This document shows, piece by piece, positions 22,278-34,105 of a stretch of 64,000 bases of DNA. The first letter of the stretch is position 1. The number at the start of each line of letters is the position of its first letter. A program made the translations under genes and the position numbers. The DNA comes from Pleurodeles waltl (lineage: Eukaryota > Chordata > Amphibia > Caudata > Salamandridae), in contig NC_090440.1 of assembly GCF_031143425.1 (NCBI RefSeq), positions 1,271,047,123-1,271,111,122 of the forward strand. Reading direction: 5' to 3'. The notes under the pieces are model-generated. The model had not been told where the DNA came from. It worked only from the letters and a program-made list of their open reading frames with translations, and searched no databases.

Positions 22278-22693
22278 GGGCCAGATGTAGCAAACAAAAA
22301 AATTGCGACTCGCATTTTGCGAGTTCGTGCGACCCACAAATTGCGAGTCGCAAATCGAAATGCAGGCAAAACAACAGTGCCGAAATTGTGACTCGCACCC
22401 GGACTCGCAACGCAGTGTGCGAGTCCGCCGATTGTGAGGTCGCTTTTTGCGACTGTGCAAAAAACGAACTCGCAATTAGCGAGTGGCAGTCGCAAATTGC
22501 GATTAGCTTGTTAATTGATTACAGGTGCTGCAGAACACTCCAGAAACCACTCCAGAACACTCTGGAAACACATACTGGCACATGATGATGACATCACAGC
22601 CAGGAAGTTTACAAATACACCTGGGAGGAGGGAGGAGGGAGGACCACACCCTTTTTAACTGCTGAACTGCACACAGGAGAAACAGCAGCTGCA

Positions 22694-24132
22694 ATGGAAG
22701 GAACTCCTAGGAAGAGAAAACTGAAGTTCTCAGAGAAGGAGCTGGAGGTGCTGACAGATGAATGCTGTCAGCACTATGACGAATTATTTGGGAAGGCAGC
22801 CCTCAATGTGCCAGAAGCTACCAAAAGGCAGCTGTGGCAGGACATCCAGGAAAAAATCAACTCCCTGGGGGTGAGCCACAGGAGTGTTGATGAAATAAAA
22901 AAAAGGTGGTATGACCTCCGCTCCCGGACCAAGGAGAGGGTGGCTGAAAGGCTCCGGGAGATAAGAGGCACAGGAGGGGGACCATCATCAGTACCACCAC
23001 CCACACCCCTGGAAGAAAGGGTGGAGGAAACCCTGGAGCAGGAGGCAGTGTCAGGATTTGGGGACCTGGACACCTCAGAGCCCACCACATCAACCGGTGA
23101 GTACCATGTGACATGCTTGTACCCCTTTCAATGCCATACCCCCACCCACCATGTAGACAGGGGCATGCTCAACCAAGATAGCTCCATTTCAGGGTAGCAA
23201 ACACAAGAATGATGCATTATGGGAAATGTAGTCAAGTAGGCAGTTCATAGGCAAATGTTTATTAGGAAGTGTGCAACAGATACTAGACACTGACAGTCTG
23301 TTCCCCATGTCCCACAGGTCTCCCACAAGACACCACCACAACCCACAGCAGCCAGCCCCATGAGGACAGCTCAGGAGCCACCACCACTCCCACCTGCACG
23401 GCCAACATCATCCCTGAAATATCCACACCTGCTGCAACTGTGTCCCAGGAGGCTGCGCCAGCAACAGGCAGGAGTGAGACAGGTGAACACACAGGGCAGC
23501 CATCGCTGCGCAGGCGACGCAGGTCCAGGAGATCAGGGCTGCAGGCTGCGTCCGGCCATCAACCTCCCAGCAACAGTGAGGCACAGCTGCTGCGTGGTCA
23601 GCGCCTACAAAATAACATATTAGGGAGGATTAGTGGTGTGCTGCACCGCTTTGTCCGCAATAACGAGGCCAGCATGCAGCAACTTAACTCCAGAATCGAC
23701 ATGATTGCCACAAACACTGGGGACCTTGCACTGGCCATGAGGGATCTGGCGGCAGGACTACTGGCCCAGGCCGACGGTGGGCGGCGCAGGGACCGTCAGC
23801 TCCTGCAAAGACTAGATAGGATGGCCACATCCATCGGCAGGCTGGCTATGAACACCACAGGCCTGTCGAGGAGGACAGTTGGCCTCCAGGTCGAAATGGG
23901 CCATTTTGCTGGAGATGTGGCTAGGGGCCTGGGACGTATCACACACGTCATAGACTTAATGGAGGCACGGCATCTGTCCAGGGGCACAGGGGAAACACCC
24001 CAGGACAGCGAGGAGGGCTCTACAGTGAGCAGTGTCTCTGCCACTGACACTAGGGTGCTCCAGAGTACCAGGCAGAGCACAGCAGAAGCACCAGGGACCA
24101 GCCAGGCTGGCAGGAGCCGCAGAAGGACATAG
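22694..24132 (+). CDS. Harbinger Myb/SANT-like accessory protein, two exons, 405 aa, intact
   Basis: Exon 1 22694-23096, intron 23097-23317 (GTGAGT...CCACAG), exon 2 23318-24132; the splice is phase 1 and gives one open frame of 405 residues. Residues about 10-85 form a Myb/SANT-like (trihelix-type) domain, with KFSEKELEVLTDEC, RQLWQDIQEKINSLG and EIKKRWYDLRSRTKERV. A Gly/Pro-rich linker follows, then an Arg-rich patch (LRRRRRSRRSG, near residue 210; nuclear-localisation-like) and a long helical, heptad-like region (about 225-340) with LQNNILGRISGVLHRF and QLLQRLDRMATSIGRL, probably for oligomerisation. In known Harbingers this partner imports transposase into the nucleus and binds subterminal DNA. 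The convergent transposase of the same element is dead, so this protein could act only with transposases elsewhere. Confidence 0.85.
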
Positions 24133-24309
24133 ACATTACCCTGGCCCTGTTGATGTGGCACATGACATCAATGTGCCCCATGCATGGTTTGCATTTACAT
24201 GCCCATGAACAGTCATTATTTGTATATAGTGCACAAATTAAATAGTTTTTTTGTTCCACTTAACAAATGGAGTTTTTGGTCAATAGGTGAGTATGGTTGG
24301 AGTTGACAC

Positions 24310-25477
24310 TTACCTTCCAAAGTATTGTGTTGCGATGTGTTCCCGTCTCAGTCTGCCTTGTTTAGCTATACTCCGATCCCCATGATGGCGATGTGGTTGC
24401 TCTTGCTCTTCATCATCAGGATCTGGGTCTGCAGGGGTGAGAGGTAGCCCACGTCGGGTGGCTATGTTGTAGAGGATGGCGCATGCGACCACAATTTTGA
24501 ATGCTGTAATGGGGGTATACTGGAGGGCACCTCCACTGCGGTGGAGGCATCTGAATCTTGCTTTCCGGAGTCCAAAGGTGCGTTCGATAAGGTTCCTGGT
24601 CCTCTTATGTGCATTGTTGTATCGCCTCTCACATTCATTGCTGGGTGTTAAAAACGGAGTCATACTCCATGGCCTTAGAGCATTTGCACTGTCACCTGTT
24701 GGGCACAAACATTACACTTTTAGAAAGTCCTGGTTGGTGTGCACAGTGACCTGTGTGTATGTCTGCAAGGTGTATGCAGCTCTACCTAGGAGGTATCCGT
24801 CTCCAAACTCCCCACGTTCCAGGCGTTGATGTATCCCACTATGTCTAAAAATGTAGGCGCATGGGTACTGCCTGGAAACTTAGCTACAATGCCAGTGATG
24901 ACATAATGGGCGTCACAAACAACCTGAATATTCAGTGAGTGGGTACACTTTCTGTTGCGGAAAAGATGTTCCAGGTTTGCAGGGAGGCATATTTGAATAT
25001 GTGTCCCATCTACACATCCTATGACATGGGGAAAGTTGGCAATGCGCTAAAAGTCCAGCTTGGTGCTGTTTATTTCTCATTCCTTGGTAGGTATATGAAG
25101 TGAGACATGTGTGTGAGTTAGGCATCTAGGAAGGCCCTGAGGAACCTTGACACTGCACTTTGAGATACCCCACCTGCCACAGCAATGACCCCCTGATAGC
25201 TCCCTGAGGCCAAGAGGTGAAGTGAGCATAGCACTTGCACATGCGTAGGGATGGCGCAGCCACGCAGAGTCTTGTGTTCTAGCTGTGGTTTAAGTAAATC
25301 AATTAATTCTAGTATGGCAGCGCTGCTAAGGCGATATTTGTCATGGATCTCTTCCTCAGTTTGCTGAAAAAGAGTCTGCCTTGTTCTATATATCTTCTCC
25401 TGTCTGTGGCCCCTCCTCCTCCTCTGCTGCGCGGCGTGGACTCTCCTCCTCACTGCTATCAGGTATATCTCTGCCAT
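24310..25477 (-). pseudogene. Harbinger transposase (inner copy), two exons, broken
   Basis: ATG at 25477 opens MAEIYLIAVRRRVHAAQQ and runs 119 codons to a nonsense codon at the point where the outer copy reads on. A 4-bp deletion near 25078 and another nonsense codon near 25050 follow. The catalytic blocks remain readable: CVDGTHI near 25010, GDSANALRPW near 24690 and NLIERTFGLRKARF near 24595. The intron (about 24784-24699) is at the same position as in the outer copy. Its C-terminal end at YFGR is followed by a GTAAGT donor-like string. The disabling changes differ from those in the outer copy, so the two copies decayed independently. Confidence 0.85.
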
Positions 25478-25921
25478 CTTGAGTAACCCAGATGCCTTCT
25501 GGGTCTCCTTTTATACTTTGGTTATGGTTACCACCTGCTCTGAGTTAGTGGTAAATTGCAAGTGCAAACTGGGCTTTTTGCGAGTAGTCGCAATTTGCGA
25601 GTTGCAATTGCATATGGTTTGTGACTCGCAAATTGCGACTTGCTATTTGCGGGTCGCAAAATGGGGTCGCAAATTTTGTGAGTCGCACACGGCTCACATC
25701 TCTTTTTGCAAGTCGGAAATGGGGTTTTTGCATCCCATTTCCGATTTTGCACAGTCGCAAATAGCGATTCGGGCCATTTGCGACTCGCAAAACTTTGCTA
25801 CATCTGGCCCTAGGTTACCAAATCGCAAAACGGGGTTTGTGCATTGCAAAGTGCTTTTTGCACATCACAAACAGTGAAATTCGCTGTTTGTGACGTACAA
25901 AAAGCTTTGTACATCTGGCCC

Positions 25922-27330
25922 AAAATCTCTAAATGATATGTCTTCTAAGTTTGAAAAATTCAAATTATTGAGGATTGGAGTTAACCCTCCCAGTTCTAAA
26001 AATTATGGTTGTTAAATGGAAAATTATAATCTGTTGCCATTGGGTGATGCATCTCTATTCTTCTTGGAATATCTGTCACCTTTGGATGCCTGGCTGAACC
26101 TGTCTGGTGTGTTGAGCTTTCACCAAGAGAACTAGGAGAAGGCCTACATATTGAAAAACAGTAACTGTATGATAGAGTAAGTAAGAAGAACAAAAAGAAG
26201 CAAGGTAAGCTTCATGAGGAGTCAGGAGTGTACAAAGAAGACAGAGGCAGAGCATGAGCACAAAGTGGAGTTTCACGTTTGAGCCAGCAATGCAGCAAAC
26301 ATATCCTTAGCAGCCTTTCCCAATTCAATGCTCCTCTTTCAGTCAACAGAGCTGAATGAGTACTAGACCTCAGAGTCTTCACATCATCATGGCTTCTCCT
26401 TGAAGTCAATAACTTTCTCCTTCTAGCTGTTGTGGTAGTCCCGCCCTGACACCTTCCGTCATCCTCCTTCTGATTCTAAGTAACTCTGTCCCAGTCCCAA
26501 AACTGAGCAAGGTAGACCTGTGTAGTGCACTGCTGTTGAAGAACAAATGGAGAAACCGAATTGAAGTATTTTGTGTATATTTGTGTTTGGTAACTAAAGG
26601 CCTTGGGACTGGTCTCTGAGGAACCAGAAAGAAGTGGACGATACAGGTTAATTTTGCTAAGTTTGAAAGGCCGATCACTCTGAGAAAAAAAAAATGATCA
26701 CCCATGCGCCCTAAGAAATTGCAAATCATTGAAATCAAGTTTACAAATCTGTTGAACTCCCTCCCTCACTGTCAGCCACCCCATACCTCATCAATCATTA
26801 CTCACATACTCACTCAGTATATCACCACTCATTGGTGCAATAGTTAGTAGTTACCTTTTTCAATTCAAGCAGAGTGGTTGATAAATAATATTATCTCCTC
26901 TTTGATTGTAGCAACACATTGGAATTTGGCATTGGCACTGGAGGTCTTTTAATTAATGATATTCAGGGGCAGCCCTGCTCGATGATGTAGAAAAAGGATA
27001 GGCAATGGCATGTGAGAAAGTCAGGCATTGTCTCCAATGTCCTTAATGGAATGTTGGGGCCTCTTCACTGCACATGGGTTCAACTCCAATCCAGCCATAT
27101 AGGTGTCTAAAAAATGATGGGGCAGCATAATTGTGACACAAACATAATGTTTGAGTAGCTATTTTGTTTTTACTGCACAGATAGAAAGGAAGAAGTTCAA
27201 TAAGAAATAATTAAAAAGTTCTATGGTGGAGCTGGCATACTCAGTCTGGGAAGCAGAATTTGTCCTCACACTCAGGTAGTTCACCCAGAAGTTGGTCAAC
27301 AAACACAGCTGAGTCTGACCAAACATTCTG
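25922..27330. other. Unassigned DNA
   Basis: No gene is recognised. Short frames on the minus strand (26738-26406, 26276-26076) show no domain. A B-box-like string GGTTCAACTCC at 27077-27088 raised the possibility of a SINE but no A-box at the usual distance was seen. Confidence 0.3.
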
Positions 27331-29242
27331 AATGAATGAATGAGGGTTTTATAAAGCGCATAGTCTCTCCTAGAGCATCCTAGCACTAAACGTGACACAT
27401 GTATGGCTACATGATTGCACTGCATTTCACTGACTGAAGTTTACAAGATGAATGAATAGCAAAGAGCTTGCAAAATTCTGAAAATACAGGTTTTCAATTG
27501 TCTTCTGAAGATTTCTTCTGAGGTTAAAGATCACAGATCATTGGGGAGGATATTCATGCCTTTTCACCAAGGACTGCAAAAGACTTTCTTCCTTTTGATT
27601 TGAGTCTAAAAGCGGGAATCTAATAAGATTGGCAATTGAAGACCTCAGAAGATAGGGAGTGGTATAATGGATGACTCTTGCAATTAAATATTTCAGTCCC
27701 AAGGCTCTATAGGCGCTGAACATTTATGAAAGGATATTAAACAAGATCCTTTCAGGTTCAAGACCAATCTAGCAGCAGAGTGTTGGACTGTCTGTAGCTT
27801 CTGAATGGCTTGTTTCAGTGAACCTGAATACAGACTATTACAGTAGTCTAACTCTGAAATTATTAAGGCCACAACAAAATGTTTTCTTAGCTTCCAGGGG
27901 AAGAAGATAAAAAAACCCTTCAAAGATTTAATGAGCTCAAAACATGTACCTTCCACTGCGGTTGCTTGAGGATAAAAAGACAGGGCAGTGTTAAATTTAG
28001 CTCCAAGATTTATAGTAACATGAACTGCAGGCAGAGGTGTAGGTGTGGAGTTGGGCCACCAGAACAGGGGATCAAAGACATTAGACCTCTCAAAGAGCAT
28101 AACTTCCATTTTATCAGTATTACACTTAAGATGGTTAGCTTTCATCCACTGAATGACTTCTGTCAAGCAATTTTTAAAATTCAGTTCAGAGCCAAGAGAA
28201 TCTTTATCCAATGCAATCATTTGCATATCATCGCCATCAGAGGTAAACTTGATGCCAAATTAAGAGATCAAAGTTATCATAGGGGCCATGTATATATTAA
28301 AAAATGCAGGGCTGGGTGAAGAGCCCTGCGGCACTCCTAGATTAACCAACTTTTCGGGAGAGAAAAAAGAGCCTAACATCACTCTTTGTCTCCAATCTGA
28401 TAAAAAGGTTTAATCCATGCCTAAGCTTGATGGGAGAAACAACTCTCGTTGACATGTTGCAATAAAATGTCAGGTGCAATGGCGTTAAATGCTGCAGATA
28501 TGTCTAATAAGATCAGCACTACATTTTTACCCGCATGCAGCATTATTTTGAGCGTTTCTGAGACTTCTAGCAGTGCTGTTTCAGTGGAATGTCTTGGATG
28601 AAAGCCTGATTGTCTAGGATGTAAGATGTTGGCCTCTTCCAAAAATGTAATTAATTGAGTATTTACTAGCTTTTCCATTTTTTACTTAAGGCTGGGAGTA
28701 ATGGAATTGCCAGAAGTTAGATAGCAAGGTGGTGTTAGTTAGTTGTTTTTTCTGTAGTGGGTTTACTACTGCTAATTTCCAATCATTAGGGACTCAGCAG
28801 AAAACAAAGAAATGTTCAGAATATCATTGACTAGTGGGTTTATGCAGTCTACAATATTGTGCAAGATGTAAGGGGGGCATGGATCATGAGGGGATCCTGA
28901 TTTACAAGCTGGGATTGCTTGAGCAGATTGGTCAAGAGATATTTTCTTCAAAGGAGGGGTCTTTCAAAGGTCCATTGAATACTCTGTATCTTTTCCTCAA
29001 AGTATGTAGAAATGCCATTACATGAAATTTATGAGGGTGATATCTCCCTGGTGGTTGCTTTAGGACGTAAGAAAGATTTGGCAATATTAAAAATTGCTTT
29101 TTCATTTAATTGTGCATGGTTAATCTGCAAGGAGAATAGTTCCTTTTGACAAATTTAATCAGGGCACAATAGACTTTCAAGCTTTTTCTCAAATTCAATA
29201 AGTACTCCAAAGTACAGGCCTTCCGCCATTTTAGTTCAATAT
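27331..29242 (-). mobile_element. L2/CR1-like LINE, 3' half (RT and tail)
   Basis: Minus-strand order is linker (about 29230-29080), RT fingers and palm (28678-28421), RT thumb (28226-27693), then a 3' tail ending in an ATTC microsatellite (plus-strand GAATGAATGAATGAG at about 27331-27346), the hallmark of L2/CR1 3' ends. It is interrupted at 29242 by a 20.4-kb insertion; its endonuclease half continues at 49612. Confidence 0.85.
27693..28690 (-). pseudogene. LINE reverse transcriptase, palm to thumb
   Basis: The fingers/palm frame has LVNTQLITFLEEANIL, RQSGFHPRHSTETALLEV and VLILLDISAAFNAI (first catalytic Asp). A frame change precedes a DGDDMQM string at about 28235, where YADD would stand, so the second catalytic site is altered. 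The thumb frame has VIQWMKANHLKCNTDKMEVMLF, LIISELDYCNSLYSG and LQTVQHSAARLV, all standard in L2/CR1 RTs. Stops and frame changes show a pseudogene. Confidence 0.88.
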
Positions 29243-29828
29243 TGTAGGAGGCTGGCCTGGCTTATAGTGGGTACCTGATGTTACTTACACCTTGTACCGG
29301 GTCCAGTTATCCATTATTAGGAGATTAGTAGTGTTCTACCATTTTAGGCTGATAGAGGTAGCTACAGCAGAGCAGCTTAGGCTGAATTAAGAGGCATGCA
29401 AAGCTCCTACTATACCACTTATATCATGTAGCACTATATCATAAGAATTACAATACTCAGAGTTACTAAAAATAAAGCTACTTTATTTTAGTGAAAATGT
29501 GCCAAAAAATATCTCAGAGGATATACTCCCTTAGGATCTAAGTAAAATACACAAAATATACACACAAACCAAAATCAGGTAACTAAACAGTTAGACAAGT
29601 AGTGCAAACACTGTAGAATACAATAGGATGCAATAGGCCTAGGGGCAACACAAACCATATACTCTAAAAGTGGAATGCGAACCACAAATGGACCCCAGAC
29701 CTAGTGTAGTGTGTAGAGGGTCACTGGGAGTGTAAGAAAACACTAAGGGTGTCCAAGATACCCCACCCCAAGACCCTGGTGTCTTCCACCAAGTAACATA
29801 TGCAGATAGCAGAACCCAACTCCATCCC

Positions 29829-30420
29829 ATGGCCATGGTGAGCCTGGAATGGGGAGTTGTGACTGTCCTTAAGAAGGTAGCTGGAGCTCCTGCCCTCCCA
29901 GTAGAGTGTCTGCTGGGAAATGATCTTGAAGCATCTGAATGGTCAGAGGTGGAGAGAAGGGTCCATGCACAGATGCTGGACCTCCCTGAATGGGTGTGTG
30001 CGGTGACCAGGTCACAGGCAGCACAACAGGGAAGTGCTGGGCACTTGGACCCTGGAACAATGAGCCAAGCCTCCAGGAAGAAGAGAAAGGGCACTAGTTC
30101 TGGCTTGCCAGACACTACAAGTACAGAAGATCAGGAGGAATCCAAACCTGAGGGGGAGGATCTGACCTCTGAGGGAGGGCCACTTCCCCTGCAAGCTCTG
30201 CCTGACTTGGCAGAACTGCAAGGGGCAGGTGGGCCCACCAGAGAAGAGCTGTGCCAGGGACAAAGAGAGTGTCCCACTCTTGATGGCCTGGGCAGACTGC
30301 TGCCAGGCAAGAACAAGGGGATACCAGTGGGACCCACAAGGTTTACTGGGAGGATGGAGTTCTCTACACTGAGGCAGGGGACACCAAACCAGGGGCAACC
30401 AGGAGAGTAGTGGTCCCCCA
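29829..30420 (+). pseudogene. Gmr1-type protease end and pol linker
   Basis: The frame begins MAMVSLEWGVVTVLKK and has APALPVECLLGNDLE, resembling the C-terminal part of a retropepsin (hydrophobic run and LLG-x-D-L). The catalytic D-[ST]-G is upstream of the truncation and absent. A long acidic, low-complexity linker follows, ending in REELCQGQRECPTLDGL, which is usual before Gypsy integrases. Near 30345 the frame shifts to give VYWEDGVLYTEAGDTK leading into the integrase. Confidence 0.65.
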
Positions 30421-31450
30421 GAAGTATAGAGAATTCCTACTTACTTTAAGCCATGATATTCCCTTAGCTGGACATTTGGGACAGACCAAGACCTGGAACA
30501 GGCTGGTCAACCATTTTTATTGGCCCCAAGTGTCAGAAAAAGTCAAGGGGTTTTGCAGCTCCTGTGTCACCTGCCAAGCCATTGGCAAGGCAGGGGGCAA
30601 GACAAAGGCTCCCTTGATACCACTGCCAGTGGTTGGGACTCCCTTTGAGAGGGTGGGGATTGACATTGTTGGTCCCCAAGACCCACCAACTGCCTCAGGT
30701 AACAGGTACATTTTGGTGGTTGTGGACCATGCCACCAGGTACCCTGAGGCAAAACCCCTCCGGACAGTCACTGCTCCCACAGTGGCTAGGGCCCTACTTG
30801 GTGTGTTCACCAGAGTAGCATTCCCAAAAGAGGTGGTCTCAGATAAGGGCACAAACTTTATGTCTGCCTATCTGAAATCCATGTGGGATGAGTGTGGTGT
30901 TACTTATAAGTTCACCACCTCCTATCATCCACAGACCAATGGTCTGGTGGAAAGATTTAATAAGACCCTGAAGGGCATGATCATGGGTTTGTCTGACAAA
31001 CTCAGGAGGAGATAGGATGTTCTCCTCCCATGCCTGCTGTTTGCCTACAGAGAGGTGCCACAGAAGGGGGATGGATTCAGCCCCTTTGAGTTACTGTTAG
31101 GGAACCCTGTAAGAGGCTCATTGTGCTTGAAGCCTCTCAGAGAGTCCAAGGAGAATGAGCTAGATTATGTGCTGGGCCTGCGGTCACGCATGGCTCAGTA
31201 CATGAAGAAGGCAAGCAGAAACCTGGAGGCCAGCCAGGAGCTCATGAAGCTCTGGCATGATCAGAAGGCTACCATGCCTGAGTATCAGCCAGGACAGCTG
31301 GTTTGGGTTTTGGAGCCCATGGCTCCTAGGGCACTTCAGGCCAAGTGGACTGGGCCCTATCCAATGCTGGAGAAAAAGGGTGAGGTCACCTACTTGGTGG
31401 ACCTTGGCACCCCAGGAATCCTCATAGGATCCTGCATGTTAACAGGTTGA
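30410..31450 (+). pseudogene. Gmr1-type integrase
   Basis: The HHCC zinc domain is visible: LSHDIPLAGHLGQTKTW followed by FCSSCVTCQA. The DDE core has VGIDIVGPQDP (Asp), VVSDKGTNFMSAY (Asp) and HPQTNGLVERFNKTLKG (Glu), so all three catalytic residues are present. A nonsense codon at 31013-31015 lies after the core, the C-terminal part continues in frame (PFELLLGNPVRG, then a GQLVWVLEPMAPR chromodomain-like/GPF-Y-type tail with KWTGPY), and a single-base loss near 31420 shifts the final residues. It would join retroelement DNA to the host genome. It is upstream of RT, not downstream as in ordinary Gypsy. Confidence 0.9.
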
Positions 31451-31516
31451 AACCCCACCAAGACAGGTTGTGAAACTCTGCCAGACCTCCTGTCCTCAAA
31501 TGCACAAGATGGGTCA

Positions 31517-32957
31517 GTGGAGAGAGTGGTACTCTCTCCCCAGTTGACAAACCAGCAACAAAAAGACTGCAGACAAGTTTTGGAGCAGTTTGCTAGTCTG
31601 ATCTCCCTGACCCCTGGACTCACCAATTGGTGTGTCCATGATGTTGACACTGGTGACAGCTTGCCTGTCAATAACAAGCTGTACAGGCTGTCTGACCAGG
31701 CCAAGGCCAACATCAAAGCTGAAGTGTCTAAGATGTTGGAGCTCAAGGTAATTGAGCCCTCTGACAGTCCTTGGTCCAGTCCGGTGGTACTGGTGCCCAC
31801 ACCCAATCCCCAAGGTGGGAAGAAGGAATTGAGATTGTGTGTGGACTACAGAGGTCTAAATGCAGTCACTAGGACTGATGCTCACCCCATACCTAGAGCT
31901 GATGAGCTCATTGATAGGTTGGGGGCTGCCAAATTCCTGAGCACATTTGATCTGACCTCAGGATACTGACAAATTGCCTTAAGTCCAGGAGCTAAGGAGA
32001 GTTCAGCATTTTCCACACCAGAGGGCCACTTTCAGTTCAAGGTGATGCCCTTCGGCCTGAAAAATGCACCTGCCACCTTCCAACAGTTGGTGAATAGAGT
32101 CCTGTCTGGGTTGGAATCTTTCAGTGCAGCTTATCTGGATGATATAGCTGTATTTCGTTCCACCTGGGAGGACCACCTGGTCCACCTAAAGGAAGTGCTT
32201 CAGGCCCTGCTTCAAGCAGGCCTGATTATCAAGGCAAAGGGCAAAGCTCAGTTGTGTACCCGGGCCACCTTCTTGGTGGAGGCAATGTACAACCTCTCCA
32301 GCTCATGATCTAGACTATCCTGGATTGGGAGGCTCCTAAAACCCAGACTGAGGTCAGGGCCTTTCTTGGCCTGACTGGGTACTACAGGAGGTTTGTTCAG
32401 AATTATTGGACCATAGTGACCCCTCTGACTGAGCTCACCTCCAAGAAACAACCCAAGAAGGTCTTTGGACCCCAGAGTGTTAGAAAGCTTTTGACACCCT
32501 AAAACAGGCTATGTGTTCAGCACCAGTGATACTGGCTCCTGACTATAGCAAGGAGTTTATAGTGCAAACAGATGCTTCAGAGGAAGGGATTGGGGCAGTG
32601 TTAGCACAAGTTAATGAAGAGGGCCAAGATCAACCAGTTGCCTTCACCAGCAGGTGACTACTCCCCAGAAAGAAAAGATGGAGTGCCATTGAGAGGGAGG
32701 CCTTTGCTGTGGTCTGGTCCCTGACAAAGTTGAGGCCATACTTGTTTGGCACTCACTTCCGTGTACAAACTGACCACAGACCTCTCAGATGGCTGATGCA
32801 GATGAGGGGGGAGAACCCAAAACTGGTAAGGTGGTCCATTTCCCTACAGGGGATGGACTTCACAGTGAAGCACAGACCTGGGACTGCCCATGCCAATGCA
32901 GATGGCCTTTCCAGGTTTTTCCACTTAGCTGATGAGGACTACCAGGGTGTAGGTTAG
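31517..32957 (+). pseudogene. Gmr1-type reverse transcriptase and RNase H
   Basis: RT motifs follow the Gypsy pattern: KVIEPSDSPWSSPVVLV, LRLCVDYRGLNAVT, FLSTFDLTSGY, then after a TGA at 31967-31969 (a Trp codon changed to stop is the likely cause) FKVMPFGLKNAPATFQQL and AAYLDDIAVF, with YLDD as the active site. RNase H and connection include [34 protein letters not shown] (Asp), ERE-AFAVVWSL (Glu) and VQTDHRPLRWL (Asp), then KHRPGTAHANADGLSRF. Stops at about 32308, 32502 and 32655 and a frame change inactivate it. The enzyme is directly followed by the polypurine tract. Confidence 0.9.
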
Positions 32958-33531
32958 TACCCATCACCTTTCATGTGGGGGGGGCAGTGTAGGAAAGCCC
33001 TCCTTTTTGCCCTGGTCACCCCCACACTTTTTGGACAGGCAATGGTGGTTACTGACTCTTGGCTGTGCCCTGGGTACTGCTTACCAGTCCCAGGGCCAGT
33101 GCTCTGTGTAAAAAGATATGCAAATTGGGCTAATTATAATTGGCTAAGTTAACCTACCTATAAGTCCCTAGTATATGGTAGGCCATGTAGGTTTAGGGAC
33201 CACAGCATAGGTAGTGCACCCATAGGTGCACTGCTGAGGTGCCCAGTGTCATTTTAAAGACAGACCTGCCTTGCTGGCTGCTTTTAAATTAAAGTTATAT
33301 GCAAATTCGACTTTGGAATTCAAAGTAGTTCCAAAGTCTTAAACTACCTTATTTTTACATATAAGTCACCCCTAAGGTGTGCCCTATGTGCCCCTAGGGC
33401 TGGGTGCAATGTAACTATAAGCAGGGGCCTTATAAAAATAGGTTTTTAAGCTCTGGTGAGGTAAAAACAGCCACATTTGTTTTTCCCTCATTGTAGTAAA
33501 TGGCCTTCACAGGCTACAATGGAGAGACTTT

Positions 33532-34105
33532 GGGGGTGATTCTAACTTTGGCGGGCGGCGGAGGCCGTCCGCCAAAGTTCCCCCAACAGAATACCGCTAC
33601 GCGGTCAGAAGACCGCCGCGGTTATTCTGTGTTTCCCGCTGGGCTGGCGGGCGACCGCCAGAAGGCCGCCCGCCAGCCCAGCGGGAAACCCCTTCCCACG
33701 AGGAAGCCGGCTCCGAATGGAGCCGGCGGAGTGGGAAGGGTGCGACGGGTGCAGTAGCACTGTCGCGATTTTCAGTGTCTGCATGGCAGACACTGAAAAT
33801 CTTTTAGGGGCCCTCTTACGGGGCCCCACGACACCCCTCACCGCCATCCTGTTCCTGGCGGTCAAAACCACCAGGAACAGGATGGCGGTGAGGGGGTCGG
33901 AATCCCCATGGCAGCGCAAGCTGCGCCGCCATGGAGGATTCCTCAGGGCAGCGGAAAACCGGCGGGAGACCGCCGGTTTTCCGTTTCTGACCGCGGCCAT
34001 ACCGCCGCGGTCAGAATGCCCTTGGGAGCACCGCCAGCCTGTTGCCGGTGCTCCCGCGGTCGTTGACCCTGGCGGTCAATGACCGCCAGGGTCAGAATGA
34101 CCCCC
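33532..34105. mobile_element. MITE, Harbinger-like, GGGGGTCATT family, 574 bp
   Basis: Ends GGGGGTGATTCTAAC and GTCAGAATGACCCCC with TTT duplications (33529-33531 and 34106-34108). Same family as 1378-1892 but inverted, with dense internal GC palindromes (for example around 33770-33805 and 33840-33890). Confidence 0.85.

Larger units (their letters stand above)
22278..25810. mobile_element. Harbinger element, 3,533 bp, complete ends
   Basis: Inverted ends GGGCCAGATGTAGCAAA and TTTGCTACATCTGGCCC are perfect over 17 bp. Next to each end are many GCGAGTCGCAA-type subterminal repeats, which are likely binding sites for the Myb-like protein or transposase. It holds two convergent genes, a Myb-like gene on plus (22694-24132, intact) and a transposase on minus (25477-24310, broken). 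Flanks TTA and TAG are imperfect as a target duplication. Confidence 0.85.
19768..25921. mobile_element. Composite of two Harbinger elements, GGGCCAGATGTA family
   Basis: The left end GGGCCAGATGTAG follows TAA at 19765-19767 and a right end TACATCTGGCCC closes at 25921. Inside, a full-length relative occupies 22278-25810. The outer copy (19768-22277 plus 25811-25921) has a transposase gene pointing right and the 3' part of a Myb-like gene pointing left, the mirror image of the inner copy. The simplest reading is insertion of the inner element into a partly deleted outer one; 3-bp flanks are imperfect (TTA and TAG for the inner copy). Confidence 0.65.

Noticed and set aside
27060..27100. B-box-like GGTTCAACTCC, possible tRNA-derived SINE
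   Set aside because: No A-box at suitable distance and no cloverleaf or tail seen.
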